A stretch of DNA of 64,000 nt from an uncultured Alphaproteobacteria bacterium (GCA_902613995.1 CACMJG010000007.1:1-64000), one strand, 5' to 3'. Counted from the first letter of the stretch, positions 35,683-45,879 are shown. A program made the numbers and translations. Notes: generated by a model from the letters alone, not told the origin.

Positions 35683-36543
35683 TTGAAAAATATTTTAGAA
35701 TACATAGCTGTAACTTTCTTTTTTTTATTATTTAAACTCCTCGGGCTTAAACTATCTTCATTTTTCGGAGGAATAGTTTTTTATTTGTATGGTCTTTTTT
35801 CAAAAAGAAATTCTATAGCAAAAAAAAATATTCTAAGAGTCTTCCCAAAAATAAGAAAACGAGAATTAAATAGTATGATAAGTAAGATGTGGTTTCATTT
35901 TGGAAGAGTTGTGGGTGAGTATCCAAATCTTAACAAGATTAAACTAGGGAGAGAAAATAATATTATAATTGAAAATGAAAAAAACTTGATAAATCCATTA
36001 AAAAAATATTCAAATTGTTTGTTTTTTTCTGCACATATTGGTAACTGGGAATTAACTTCTCATTTACTTATCCATAAAGGTTTTAAAATAAATTTTATAT
36101 ATAGAGCTCCAAATAATCATTTAGTTGATAATGTTCTTAGAAAGATTCGTTTTAATTACGGTGTTGATTTAATAAGAAAAGGTAATCAAGGAGCAAAACA
36201 ATGTCTCAAAATTTTAAACAGTAAAGGGGGGCATATTGGAATGCTTATCGATCAGAAAATGAATGACGGTATTTCTACGAAATTTTTTGGCGAAACTGTT
36301 AAGTCACCATCTGCAATTGCAAAATTTGCTTTAAAATACCGTTGCCCCATTATTCCAGCAGTATGTTTTAGAGAAAATTCTACAAATTTCAGAATTTCTT
36401 ACGCAAAACCAATCACCCCTTATGAATTAAAAAGAATTGGTAATGAAAAAGAAATTATGAATTATTTAAACAACTATGTTGAAATGTGGATCAAAAAGAA
36501 ACCAGAGCAATGGATTTGGTTTCATAATAGATGGAATAATTAA
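35683..36543 (+). CDS. Lipid A acyltransferase (LpxL/HtrB family)
   Basis: 286 residues, N-terminal membrane anchor and the family catalytic motif SAHIGNWE (HxxxxE). Later conserved pieces are GGHIGMLIDQKMNDG and the C-terminal WIWFHNRW. It adds a secondary acyl chain to lipid A. The start is a TTG; no ATG is in place. Ends in a 4-base tail-to-tail overlap with the ELM1-like gene. Confidence 0.88.
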   Translation: MKNILEYIAVTFFFLLFKLLGLKLSSFFGGIVFYLYGLFSKRNSIAKKNILRVFPKIRKRELNSMISKMWFHFGRVVGEYPNLNKIKLGRENNIIIENEKNLINPLKKYSNCLFFSAHIGNWELTSHLLIHKGFKINFIYRAPNNHLVDNVLRKIRFNYGVDLIRKGNQGAKQCLKILNSKGGHIGMLIDQKMNDGISTKFFGETVKSPSAIAKFALKYRCPIIPAVCFRENSTNFRISYAKPITPYELKRIGNEKEIMNYLNNYVEMWIKKKPEQWIWFHNRWNN

Positions 36544-37475
36544 ATAATTTTTTCTATAATATTTGCTATTCTCTCTGATTCATTTATTTTTTCATATTTC
36601 CAACTTATAATCTCACCATTGAAATATCTCACTACACCTCTTTTTTCCAGATTTTGAACGAAGTTTTTTATTTTATTTTTCTTATTTTTTATCTTAACCA
36701 TAAAAACTGGTTTTCCCGTAAAAACTGCATCGGATGTCATACTGACTGAATCTTCCGTTACTATGAAATGTGAAGATTTATTTATTAAATACCAATAAGG
36801 ATCTTTATCTTTGTAATTATAACAATAATGTGTCGATTTTTTTCTTTTTTTTATAATTCTTTTTGTGATTGCGCTTGTTCTTCGGGAGAAACAATATACA
36901 ACAGTATATCTCGCACTAATTAAATTTATTTTTTCGACAAGACTATTTATTTCATAACCTTCTAATTTAGAACTTCTCCCATCACCGCCTATTAAACATG
37001 CGATGATTTTCTTATTTGATTCAAGTTCCTTATAAATGTTTAGGTCTTCATCTACTAATTTTCTTTTTCTTACAAATGTTCCCAAAAAATCTAAAACATT
37101 TTTGTAATTTGAGAGCTTAGAAAAGTCATGAGACGGAATAAGTATTTTATCGAAGCGATTTCTCAGACAATAAGGATCTAATATATGAAAGATTTTACAT
37201 TTCTTGTTTAATTTTTTAAGCATTAAACTGTAGGGAGCACTGATTCTTCCACAAGAAATAATAAAATCTGCTTTTTTATTCTTATTTGTTTTAAAAAATG
37301 ATTTAACAAATAAGTATGTATAAATTGCAATGTTGGGAAGATTATGTATTAATCCCCTCTCAATTCTCATATACTCTGTTTTTAGTTTAATCTTTTTTTT
37401 TAGATAATATAGAAGAGAATCACATTGATTATAACTACTTTTTTTTTCATCAGTTATTATTAGAACTTTTTTCAT
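36540..37475 (-). CDS. ELM1-like / DUF1022 glycosyltransferase-fold protein
   Basis: 311 residues with the DUF1022 pattern: N-terminal KVLIITDEKKSSYNQCDSLL, the IISCGRISAPYS site, GGDGRSSKL, and VTEDSVSMTSDAVFTGKPVF, the sugar-nucleotide region. The family includes plant ELM1 and is frequent in alphaproteobacteria next to lipid A genes; activity is not established. Overlaps the PAP2 gene by 26 bases. Confidence 0.8.
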   Translation of the reverse strand: MKKVLIITDEKKSSYNQCDSLLYYLKKKIKLKTEYMRIERGLIHNLPNIAIYTYLFVKSFFKTNKNKKADFIISCGRISAPYSLMLKKLNKKCKIFHILDPYCLRNRFDKILIPSHDFSKLSNYKNVLDFLGTFVRKRKLVDEDLNIYKELESNKKIIACLIGGDGRSSKLEGYEINSLVEKINLISARYTVVYCFSRRTSAITKRIIKKRKKSTHYCYNYKDKDPYWYLINKSSHFIVTEDSVSMTSDAVFTGKPVFMVKIKNKKNKIKNFVQNLEKRGVVRYFNGEIISWKYEKINESERIANIIEKII

Positions 37476-38163
37476 AAAATGGTTTCTTCTTTAAATATAA
37501 ATAAATTATATATTTGTATAATATCGCTAAATAAATCATAAAAATCATAGCAAAAATATTATCACTAAAAAAATGTCCTCCCATAGCAAGTCTACAAAAA
37601 AAAACAAAAAAACCCAGAAATACGTTTGATAAAAAAAAGATAGGATTTTTAAGTAAAATTGTACCAACAGTTAAAGAAAAAGCTGCAGAGGTTTCACCAC
37701 TTATCCAAGAGCAATTTTTTTCACACTGATCGGACTTTAGAAAAGCTGGTGTGAAAATTTTCTCCCCACCAAACTCCTCAATATGAACCGGTCTGGCTCT
37801 ACCCCAAGTATCCTTGAAATACAAGTTAGCAATTATTCCGCAACCGAGAATCGGTCCAACAACTAATCCTAGTAATGCAAACTTGGTTCTCTGATTTATA
37901 TATTTTCTTATATTTTGTTTTTTGTTAATAAAGTTTATGAACAGTATAATTAAAGATAGAATTGGAATAAAAATCATAAGATTTTTTAAATAGACCCTTA
38001 AAGCCTTAATAGACGTATATTTTTCTGAAATAAACTGATTTTCAATAAAAAAAAAACTTGAAAAATAAATATCCAAACGCGGAAAAAATAAGAAAAGCAG
38101 TCCAAAAACAATAAAAGTACAAGTGTTGTAAAAAATAATTTTTTTAATAAATTTTGAATTCAT
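37450..38163 (-). CDS. PAP2-family lipid phosphatase
   Basis: 237 residues, about six hydrophobic segments and the three PAP2 catalytic motifs: KDTWGRARP, ISGETSA (usual form PSGH; His replaced by Glu) and RLAMGGHFFSD. Such enzymes remove phosphate from lipid A or undecaprenyl diphosphate. The change in motif 2 may lower or alter activity. It is close to the lipid A acyltransferase. Confidence 0.83.
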   Translation of the reverse strand: MNSKFIKKIIFYNTCTFIVFGLLFLFFPRLDIYFSSFFFIENQFISEKYTSIKALRVYLKNLMIFIPILSLIILFINFINKKQNIRKYINQRTKFALLGLVVGPILGCGIIANLYFKDTWGRARPVHIEEFGGEKIFTPAFLKSDQCEKNCSWISGETSAAFSLTVGTILLKNPIFFLSNVFLGFFVFFCRLAMGGHFFSDNIFAMIFMIYLAILYKYIIYLYLKKKPFYEKSSNNN

Positions 38164-38176
38164 TAAGATTTAATAA

Positions 38177-38560
38177 TTACTTGTAGTTCCTTTTTGGCTT
38201 AAGAAAAGTCAAATATCTCAATCTCAATACGATGATTGCTACAGCAATTATGAGTATTGCTACAGATTCATAAATAAGAATAGATGGATCGAGATCCTTT
38301 TTTTGTAGTATTATTAATCTTGAAATAGCTGTTATTGCAATAATAAGAGGGTACGTAATTCGTATTTCTTCATTTAGAAGGTAAACTCTTATCATCCCCA
38401 TAACTTCAACATAAATGAAAAGAAGCAAAAGATCTGCAAGTTCAACTTTCATTTTTTCTATCATAAGATTTATTTCGCTAATGAAACCTATAACGGCGCC
38501 TGTAAGAATTATCAGTACAGAAGTAACTTGAATTAGTCTTATAAATTTCTCTACATTCAT
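38177..38560 (-). CDS. PsiE-like membrane protein
   Basis: 127 residues with four hydrophobic helices. The layout and the stretch LLLLFIYVEVMGMIRVYLLN fit the phosphate-starvation-inducible PsiE family, whose function is unknown. It is 2 bases downstream of the egtE-like gene and may be transcribed with it. Confidence 0.78.
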   Translation of the reverse strand: MNVEKFIRLIQVTSVLIILTGAVIGFISEINLMIEKMKVELADLLLLFIYVEVMGMIRVYLLNEEIRITYPLIIAITAISRLIILQKKDLDPSILIYESVAILIIAVAIIVLRLRYLTFLKPKRNYK

Positions 38561-38562
38561 AT

Positions 38563-39699
38563 TTATATAATTGCTTTTTTTTTAATTAAGTCAATTAAAC
38601 ATTTAACCAAATAGTTTATTTCATGATAAGAATTATATTGATGAAAAGATATTCTAAGTAAATCCTTAACTTTAAGCTTTCTAAAATATAATAAGCTTGA
38701 TGATGATTTTGAAACTGAACAAAGAATTTTTTTAGACAGCAAGTATGTATAAATTTGAAGTGAATCTATACCTTTTATTTTTAATGTATTAATACCAGTC
38801 AATGTATCTGAATTCTCAAAGAATGTAATTTGATGAAAGTTTTCGAGTTTCTTTCTAAAATACTTACTTTTACAAATAATATTTTGTTCAATTTTATTTA
38901 TTCCATAGTTGTTAACTTTTTCGATAGCTTTACTAAATCCTAATTGAAGAGATGGTGAGAATTCAAAATTTTCAAAAATATGAGATTTATTAATTTTTAT
39001 TTTATCTCCAATTATTTCAGCATTTTTCATATCCAAAATTAAAGGATTAATTTTTTGTTTTATTTTATCATTGATATAAATAAAACCTGTCCCTCTAGGA
39101 CCTCTAAGATACTTTCTTCCGGAACCAACAAGAACATCACAATTAATTTTCTTAACATCAACTTCTATCTGTCCAATGGATTGGCATGCGTCAAGGACAC
39201 AAATTACTTCTGGAAAAAGATGTTTTACGTAATTAAAAATCTTTTCTGCTTCGATTCTGTTTCCGCATTGCGAGGCCACATGACACAAAGACACAACTTT
39301 CGTATTTTTATTAATTTTCTTTTTTAAATCTTCAAAGCAAACTTTTCCATTTTTTTTTATTTTTACAATTTTAATATTATGTCTTTTATTTTTGTAATAA
39401 ATAAGATTGCTTCCATATTCATTTTCAAAAATAAGAATGTTTTGATTTTTATCTATCTTCAGTGCATTAAAGAATAAATTCCAGGCCAGAGTCGTACTTG
39501 TTAAAAATGAAATTTCTTTAAATTTACAATTTATTAATTTGGAAAGATTGTTATAAAAACAATTTATTTTTTTTTCGTATTTAACAACTGCGTAATATCC
39601 ACCATAATTCTTTTCGATTTCTAAAAATCTATTTATCTCTTTATTAACGACATTTAATGGTCTGCTAGATCCTGCATTATTAAAGTTAATGTATCTCAC
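38563..39699 (-). CDS. egtE: Class V aminotransferase-fold C-S lyase, EgtE-like
   Basis: 378-residue PLP protein; the PLP lysine lies in VGSGRKYLRGPRGTGF. In ergothioneine synthesis EgtE cleaves hercynylcysteine sulfoxide. It overlaps egtD by 4 bases and is third in an egtB-egtD operon, which is the main ground for this assignment. A cysteine-desulfurase or isopenicillin-epimerase relative is the alternative: the fold is the same, but no desulfurase Cys loop is evident near the C-terminus. Confidence 0.75.
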   Translation of the reverse strand: MRYINFNNAGSSRPLNVVNKEINRFLEIEKNYGGYYAVVKYEKKINCFYNNLSKLINCKFKEISFLTSTTLAWNLFFNALKIDKNQNILIFENEYGSNLIYYKNKRHNIKIVKIKKNGKVCFEDLKKKINKNTKVVSLCHVASQCGNRIEAEKIFNYVKHLFPEVICVLDACQSIGQIEVDVKKINCDVLVGSGRKYLRGPRGTGFIYINDKIKQKINPLILDMKNAEIIGDKIKINKSHIFENFEFSPSLQLGFSKAIEKVNNYGINKIEQNIICKSKYFRKKLENFHQITFFENSDTLTGINTLKIKGIDSLQIYTYLLSKKILCSVSKSSSSLLYFRKLKVKDLLRISFHQYNSYHEINYLVKCLIDLIKKKAII

Positions 39700-40664
39700 A
39701 TACTTTTTACTTTCATAATAAAAACACCAAAGAACGATTTCTTATCTTTCAGGATATCTATAATTTCAAAATTTGACAACTCTGCCAAATTCTGAAAACT
39801 ACTCACAGAATATTTGTAAGAATTTTCCGTATGAATAGTCTCTCCTTCTCTGAGGTGAATTTTTGTATTTAATATTTCAACTACTTGTTTTTTTTTACTC
39901 ACTAAATGCATCTCTATTCTACTTTTCTTTTCATTGAAGAAAGCTTTATGAGAAAAAAGTGTTGAATCAAAAATGGTGCCACAAATTTTATTAACACCAT
40001 TAAGAATATTTTTATTAAATTCAGCTGTTAATCCTTCAGAATCGTTATAAGCTTTTTCTAAAACTTCTCTATCTTTTTTTAAATCCACACCAATTACAAG
40101 AAAACTATCATTTCCTAAAATTCTTGAAAAATTTATTAGTAATTTTTTTGCATCTTCTGGACTGTAATTTCCTACTGTGGAACCGGGGAAAAAACCAATT
40201 TTTGATTTTTTTTTACCTATAAATTTTTGAAGCATATCTACTTGATTAAAATCTGCACAGATTGCTTTGATCTTTAAATCTGGAAAATCTTTTGCTGAGT
40301 CTTTAGCATTTTTAAATAAAAATTCCTTACTTATATCAATAGGAATATATTCTATTGGTTGATCTATTGCGTTCATTAATTTTTTAATTTTGTTGTTCGA
40401 ACCACTTCCAAATTCTATAACAACAGAATTGGAAGGTAATGTTTTTTTAAGGTGATCCTTATTTTTTTCTAAAATTTCACATTCAATTTTAGTAGGATAG
40501 TAGTCATCAAGTTTTGTTATTTTATCGAACAGTATCGACCCTTTTTCATCATAAAAATATTTAGAATTAATTTTTTTCTGTGTTTTTGAATCTAAGCCCT
40601 TTAAAACTTTCAATGAATCATCCTCCACAGAATCGAAAAAATTAATTAAATCTAAATTATTCAT
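39696..40664 (-). CDS. egtD: Histidine N-alpha-methyltransferase EgtD
   Basis: Makes hercynine from histidine and three S-adenosylmethionine. 322 residues; EgtD features are YFYDEKGSILFDKITKLDDY and PTKIECEIL, the SAM-binding EFGSGSNNKIKKLM, and GFFPGSTVGNYSPEDA. Its stop overlaps the egtE-like start, and its start overlaps the end of egtB, so the three are translated together. Confidence 0.93.
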   Translation of the reverse strand: MNNLDLINFFDSVEDDSLKVLKGLDSKTQKKINSKYFYDEKGSILFDKITKLDDYYPTKIECEILEKNKDHLKKTLPSNSVVIEFGSGSNNKIKKLMNAIDQPIEYIPIDISKEFLFKNAKDSAKDFPDLKIKAICADFNQVDMLQKFIGKKKSKIGFFPGSTVGNYSPEDAKKLLINFSRILGNDSFLVIGVDLKKDREVLEKAYNDSEGLTAEFNKNILNGVNKICGTIFDSTLFSHKAFFNEKKSRIEMHLVSKKKQVVEILNTKIHLREGETIHTENSYKYSVSSFQNLAELSNFEIIDILKDKKSFFGVFIMKVKSM

Positions 40665-41917
40665 TAAATATCTTTAGCTAACCGTAAACCAGAAAACTGC
40701 CATCTATCTTCAGGATAATAAAAGTTTCGATAAGAAGCTCTTATGTGGCTTTTGGGTGATGCAAATGAACCGCCTTTAAGTACTAATTGATTGCACATAA
40801 ATTTACCATTATATTCTGACAGTGAATCTTTATAAGAATCATAATTTTTATATGGTAAATAAGGACTTGATGACCAAACCCAAAGATTGCCAAAAAAATT
40901 ATCAAAAAATTTTTCGGAATTATATGAATGCTCTTTAAAAAATTTATTTTCTAAAAAATTGCCAGATTTTTTTGAGTTTTTTAGTACATGTTCTAGTTCA
41001 AATTCTGAGGGTAATCTGGTATTTTTATACCTTGCAAATGCCATTGCCTCATAAAAACTTACATGCGAAACAGGTGAATTCATATTTATACTTTCAACTC
41101 CATTCAGATTGAATAAATAATTATCATCAATCCAATACATTGGCTTATTAATCTTGTTTTTATTAATAAATTTCCAACCATCTGAAAGCCAAAGCTCCGG
41201 ACGATTATAACCCTTATCTTCGATAAACTCCATCCAATCTTCATTCGTGATAAAGTCCGTTAGAATAAACGGCGTTAGTCTTACATTTGACGTTGGTCTT
41301 TCATTATCAAAAGAAAATTGACTACCTTCATAACCATATTTTGTTTCGACAGAGCTATCCAATATAAATTCATTCTTTTTATTTTTCTTTAAGTTACAAT
41401 CCAGAACTTTTTTTTTTTTTATAAACACTGGTTTATTTATGTTTGAATATAAAATGTGCTTTATATCCATTAAAATAAGTTCTTGATGCTGTTGTTCGTG
41501 ATTGAGGGCAATATTAAGTAAGATTTCCAAATTGACGTCATGAATATCAAAAAGCAGATCTAGATTTTTATCAACATACGACCTATACCTATTAACCTCA
41601 GAAAGACTTGGTCTACTCAAATTGCCTCTTTTTTCTCTCAAATTAAAATGACTTACAGTTTCGTAATACGAATTGAAGATAAAATCGTAACCTTTTCTAA
41701 ATAGTTTATAATTTTTACAATACTTAGCTAAAATAAATTTTTCGAAAAACCAACTGGTGTGACCGAGATGCCACTTAATCGGACTAACATAATTAGCTGT
41801 TTGAATCACTTGATCATCGACTTCTAAATTCTCAACTAATTTACTAGTTTGATTACGTGTCACTTTAATATTAAGTAACAAATCGTGATTTTTTTCTTTT
41901 TTTAAATAATCTTCCAT
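40664..41917 (-). CDS. egtB: Hercynine oxygenase EgtB (sulfoxide synthase)
   Basis: Non-haem iron enzyme joining hercynine to a thiol. 417 residues: DinB-type N-terminal domain with iron ligands expected in LGHTSWFFEKF (one His) and NHEQQHQELILMD (HxxxH pair), then an FGE-sulfatase domain (SPVSHVSFYEAMAFARYKNT and LKGGSFASPKSHIRASYRNF, ending SGLRLAKDI). First gene of the operon. No egtA or egtC is in view. Confidence 0.93.
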   Translation of the reverse strand: MEDYLKKEKNHDLLLNIKVTRNQTSKLVENLEVDDQVIQTANYVSPIKWHLGHTSWFFEKFILAKYCKNYKLFRKGYDFIFNSYYETVSHFNLREKRGNLSRPSLSEVNRYRSYVDKNLDLLFDIHDVNLEILLNIALNHEQQHQELILMDIKHILYSNINKPVFIKKKKVLDCNLKKNKKNEFILDSSVETKYGYEGSQFSFDNERPTSNVRLTPFILTDFITNEDWMEFIEDKGYNRPELWLSDGWKFINKNKINKPMYWIDDNYLFNLNGVESINMNSPVSHVSFYEAMAFARYKNTRLPSEFELEHVLKNSKKSGNFLENKFFKEHSYNSEKFFDNFFGNLWVWSSSPYLPYKNYDSYKDSLSEYNGKFMCNQLVLKGGSFASPKSHIRASYRNFYYPEDRWQFSGLRLAKDI

Positions 41918-42083
41918 ATAATAAAATTAAAATTATAAATAAATTTGTTACATAATAATAATTTATTGAAAATAGTATAATCTTTTATAAATTTAATTTT
42001 GGAAATCACTTTATTTTTATTTTTTTTATATAAAGAAAGTCACATCATTGTTTATCGAGATACGTGAGGACTAAATATTTCCC

Positions 42084-42127
42084 ATTCTTTTCTTAGCTTT
42101 AGATTTCCTATTCTTTTCTTAGCTTTA
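42084..42127. repeat. Direct repeat, 18 bp twice at 26-bp period
   Basis: ATTCTTTTCTTAGCTTTA occurs at 42084-42101 and again at 42110-42127. It lies in the 289-base gap between the egtB start and the next gene's end. No other structure is apparent in that gap apart from a high A+T content. It could be a minor duplication or a protein site. Confidence 0.85.
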
Positions 42128-42206
42128 ACGTGTAAATTTTATAATTGCTTTTCCATTTTTAAGTTTTAATTATTTGTCTGTAAGACTATACATTTTTAAG
42201 CCAATT

Positions 42207-43592
42207 TTATTTACTTTTTTTACTATAAAAATAATTTATAAAATTTATGTTTGACATAATAATTAGTGGATATACTACCATCAAATATCTTGGAGTTGAT
42301 ACATTTGTAAAGCTTGTAACAATCAAATATGATTGAACAATGAATATTATCGAAGAATTAACAAAAATAGACTTGTTTACAATTTCTTTAGAATAATAGA
42401 GTAATATATAAAAGCAATGAATAGTTAAAAAGAAAAGAAATAAGACAAAAAGTATTTGCGCAAACACTAAAGTAATTTGATTGGGTAAATTCATTGGTCC
42501 AGACGATTTAACTAGTTCTTGATACAAAGGTACTTCTTTATATTTAGCATTAAGAAACCTCTCCTTAGATCCGATAGACCAATTTCCTACATAGTGAAAT
42601 AGGGATAGTTTTAAATAGTCATAAAAATTATTTCTAATAAGTTCAAAAAAAATGTTGTTCGTATTTTCAAATACAATATTGTCTTGAAATTCTGATTTTT
42701 TGATGGATTCAAGATTGAATGTTTGATACTGAGCAACAACTTCATAGTCAGATAATAATTCTGCTTTCAAAAGTGGGTTATCTAGATCATCTAAAAAATT
42801 ATGGACTATACTGAATTCTTTTTTTGTTTTTTCTAAAAATGGTTGTAGCTCTTCTGAATAGTCACTTATTAAAAAACTATCCTTACCTGATAAAATAACT
42901 AATTTTCCTACAACTATTTGTTTAAAGATCGTTGTCCTTTCTTTATACTGACTATAAAAAAAATAGTTTTCAAGAAGATTTGGGACAGCAAAACAAATTA
43001 TAAAAATAAACACTTTATAATTTATTTTATTTTTAATAAAAAAAAGTATAAAAAGTATCGTAGACAATAGAATACCGATAGGCTTAAGTGATGCTATAGT
43101 TCCGCAAATCAAAGCAAAAATGATCAGACCACCTCGTTTCTCTTCAAACAAGTAAACTACAGCTAAATTTAGAAGACTGAAAAGAATCGACTCAGGAAGA
43201 ATAGTATTAGAATAAGATGTATAATAAGTATTTAATATAATTAAGAGATAGCTTAATACCCCAAGTAATATAGAGGTCTTCTTGACTATAAAAAAAATAA
43301 GTAAAACAATACTTAAACTTAAAAGTATTTTTTGAAACAGAATGATGCTCATTCCAATTTTATTAAGAAAAGTTATTAAAAGATAGTATAAGGTCTGTCT
43401 ATTTTGTGTTGGGTACATATAGCCGTGACTGTCAGGCTGTATTTCATCAAAAAATGGTGAAGAAAATTGAATAATGGTTAATGACAGTAAAAATAAAGAA
43501 AAACTAAAAATTGCTTGTCGATTTTGATTTAAAATTTTTATTTTAATTTCCTTGATAATTGAACTGATGAAGAATTTAATTTTTATATTCAA
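42207..43592 (-). CDS. Multi-pass membrane protein, possible GT-C glycosyltransferase
   Basis: 461 residues with about 11-12 hydrophobic segments. An acidic pair in the first loop (FFDEIQPDSHGY) and a long periplasmic loop are consistent with GT-C (lipid-linked sugar) transferases, but no family motif is certain. It is near the polysaccharide locus but on the opposite strand, downstream of an asparagine synthetase-like gene. Function not assigned. Confidence 0.6.
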   Translation of the reverse strand: MNIKIKFFISSIIKEIKIKILNQNRQAIFSFSLFLLSLTIIQFSSPFFDEIQPDSHGYMYPTQNRQTLYYLLITFLNKIGMSIILFQKILLSLSIVLLIFFIVKKTSILLGVLSYLLIILNTYYTSYSNTILPESILFSLLNLAVVYLFEEKRGGLIIFALICGTIASLKPIGILLSTILFILFFIKNKINYKVFIFIICFAVPNLLENYFFYSQYKERTTIFKQIVVGKLVILSGKDSFLISDYSEELQPFLEKTKKEFSIVHNFLDDLDNPLLKAELLSDYEVVAQYQTFNLESIKKSEFQDNIVFENTNNIFFELIRNNFYDYLKLSLFHYVGNWSIGSKERFLNAKYKEVPLYQELVKSSGPMNLPNQITLVFAQILFVLFLFFLTIHCFYILLYYSKEIVNKSIFVNSSIIFIVQSYLIVTSFTNVSTPRYLMVVYPLIIMSNINFINYFYSKKSK

Positions 43593-43769
43593 AATAAATT
43601 AAATATTAGCAGAAAAAATTTAAATATGAAATTTAATTAAATTATCAAAATTCAAACTTCTGTATTATATAGCTTCTATTGAGATAATTTAGAGATATGA
43701 ATTTAAAAGTTTTTATTTAATTAATATATTTGTTATTAATTATATTTTGAGATTCAAACCTTTTTAATC

Positions 43770-45695
43770 TTATAAATATTCTTCAGCCCAAGAATGAAGC
43801 ATTAGAACATTCCAAATAGGGTATTGCCAATTTTTCTCATTACTTTGATGTTGCCTCCACATTAATTGAATATCGTTCTTCTTAAGAAGTTCATGTTTTT
43901 TAAAAACTTCATCAGATAGAAGATGAGATCCCCAATTTTTTAAATCATTTCTTAACCAAGAATCAATTGGAACACCAAAACCCATTTTAGGTCTTTCAAA
44001 AAATTGTTTAGGAATATACTTTTTCAAAACCTGTCGTAAAATCCATTTACTTTGATTTTTTTTTATTTGTATTTTCTTTGGAAGCATCCACGAAAATTCA
44101 ACTATTCTATGATCCAGAATAGGAACTCTTACCTCAAGAGAAACCGCCATACTAGACCTGTCAACTTTGGTTAAAATATCATCCGGTAGGTAGGTCAACG
44201 TATCTAAAAGTTTTAACCTCTCAACATATTCTGTTATGTAAGATTCAAAGTTATTCTCCCATATCATCCCTTTTTCTTCTGTGCCACTTATCATGTAGGA
44301 GTCTGGATAGTCAAAAGAGCTTATAAGAATTCTATAAAAATCTGGTTCTTCATCTTTTAGTATCTTTACAAGTTTATAAAGTTTATCTCCTAATTGAGGT
44401 GGTATTATTTTTTTTGGGAAAATTCTACTTAATATATTCCAGTGATTTGACGAACCTAAGGTTATAATACCAATAATTATTCTTTTAAAAAAATTTGGAA
44501 GTCTAAAAATCCAGTCCATATTCTCAGCAATCATATACCTGTTGTATCCCATAAACATCTCATCTCCACCATCACCAGATAATGCAACCTTTACTTTTTT
44601 GACTGCCATTTTACTAATTAAATAAGTTGGAATTTGAGAAGAATCTGCAAACGGCTCATCGAAATACCTAGGAATTAAAGGAATAAATTCCTGAGCCTCA
44701 TGAGCTGTTAAATACAACTCGTTATGTTCGGTCCCCAAATAATGTGCAATTTCTTTAGCATATACTGCTTCATTATAATCAGATTCCTTAAACCCAATAG
44801 AAAATGTTTTAATTTTATTTAATGAATTTTTTTGCATAATTGCAGAAATAGTTGTTGAGTCTATTCCACCAGATAAAAATGAACCTACAGGTACATCCGC
44901 TATCATTCTTTTTGATACAGAATCATTAAGTAAGTAATCTAACTCTGCAATATATGATTGCTCGTCTCTTTTTTTATCAACTATTCTTTCTTTCACAATA
45001 TTTTGCAAATTCCAAAACGATTCAATTCTTGGTTCAAAGTTTTTTTTGCTTATCTCTAACATTTTACCAGGTTCAAGTTTAAAGATATTTTCATAAATTG
45101 AATGCGGAGCTGGTATGTATCCATGCCTGAGATAATTAGAAACTATATTACGATTAATTTTTTTTAAAATTCTTGGATGCAGTACTAGTGGTTTTAATTC
45201 AGAAGAAAATACAAATTCATTATTATTTATTAAAGTCCAGTAAATTGGTTTTATTCCTAATCTATCCCTGCATAAGTAAAACAACTTTTCTTTACGATCA
45301 TATAAAGCAAAAGCAAACATCCCAATTAACTTTTTCAACGTGTTTTTTGTACCTAAAAATTCACAGAGTTCTAAAATTAATTCAGTATCGGAATGACCCC
45401 TTGGGAAGATATTATTTTCAACTAAAATTTGATTTAATTCTTTTGTATTGTAAACTTCACCGTTATAAGAAATTACATATCTTGTGCTTTTGGAAACCAT
45501 TGGTTGCTTTCCAGTTGGAGATAAATCAACAATCGATAACCTTCTATGTGCTAAGATACATGAATTGTCGATTTCATTCCAAACTCCGTAATCATCAGGT
45601 CCTCTATGAATAAGTAGAGAATTCATATTTTGCATTAACTTAACATTATCTACGTTATTTTTACTGAGACTGAAAATACCTGAAATACCACACAT
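43770..45695 (-). CDS. asnB: Glutamine-hydrolysing asparagine synthetase-like protein (AsnB1)
   Basis: 641 residues: class II glutaminase with catalytic Cys2 (MCGISGIFSL), RGPDDYG and SYNGEVYN; synthetase domain with PP-loop FLSGGIDSTT and LSGDGGDEMF. Could make asparagine, or amidate a sugar uronic acid. It is divergent from the winged-helix gene that leads the polysaccharide operon, so the second role is plausible. A second, distinct copy is at 50835. Confidence 0.9.
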   Translation of the reverse strand: MCGISGIFSLSKNNVDNVKLMQNMNSLLIHRGPDDYGVWNEIDNSCILAHRRLSIVDLSPTGKQPMVSKSTRYVISYNGEVYNTKELNQILVENNIFPRGHSDTELILELCEFLGTKNTLKKLIGMFAFALYDRKEKLFYLCRDRLGIKPIYWTLINNNEFVFSSELKPLVLHPRILKKINRNIVSNYLRHGYIPAPHSIYENIFKLEPGKMLEISKKNFEPRIESFWNLQNIVKERIVDKKRDEQSYIAELDYLLNDSVSKRMIADVPVGSFLSGGIDSTTISAIMQKNSLNKIKTFSIGFKESDYNEAVYAKEIAHYLGTEHNELYLTAHEAQEFIPLIPRYFDEPFADSSQIPTYLISKMAVKKVKVALSGDGGDEMFMGYNRYMIAENMDWIFRLPNFFKRIIIGIITLGSSNHWNILSRIFPKKIIPPQLGDKLYKLVKILKDEEPDFYRILISSFDYPDSYMISGTEEKGMIWENNFESYITEYVERLKLLDTLTYLPDDILTKVDRSSMAVSLEVRVPILDHRIVEFSWMLPKKIQIKKNQSKWILRQVLKKYIPKQFFERPKMGFGVPIDSWLRNDLKNWGSHLLSDEVFKKHELLKKNDIQLMWRQHQSNEKNWQYPIWNVLMLHSWAEEYL

Positions 45696-45879
45696 ACAAA
45701 ATTGATTAGAAGATAATAATATTTTTAAATAACATATAAATAGGTTTTGAAAAAGATTTTAATAAATCTGAAAAACTTTTATTAAATTAATTGATATTAA
45801 GAATAGTTACTTAAATTTTAAAATTTTAAATAAAACTTTTAATTTTAAATACAATGAATAAGAAAAATCGAGCTTTTAT

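Noticed and set aside
45173-45613. 146-residue plus-strand frame within the first asparagine synthetase gene
   Set aside because: Antisense of a conserved glutaminase domain; no recognisable protein features.
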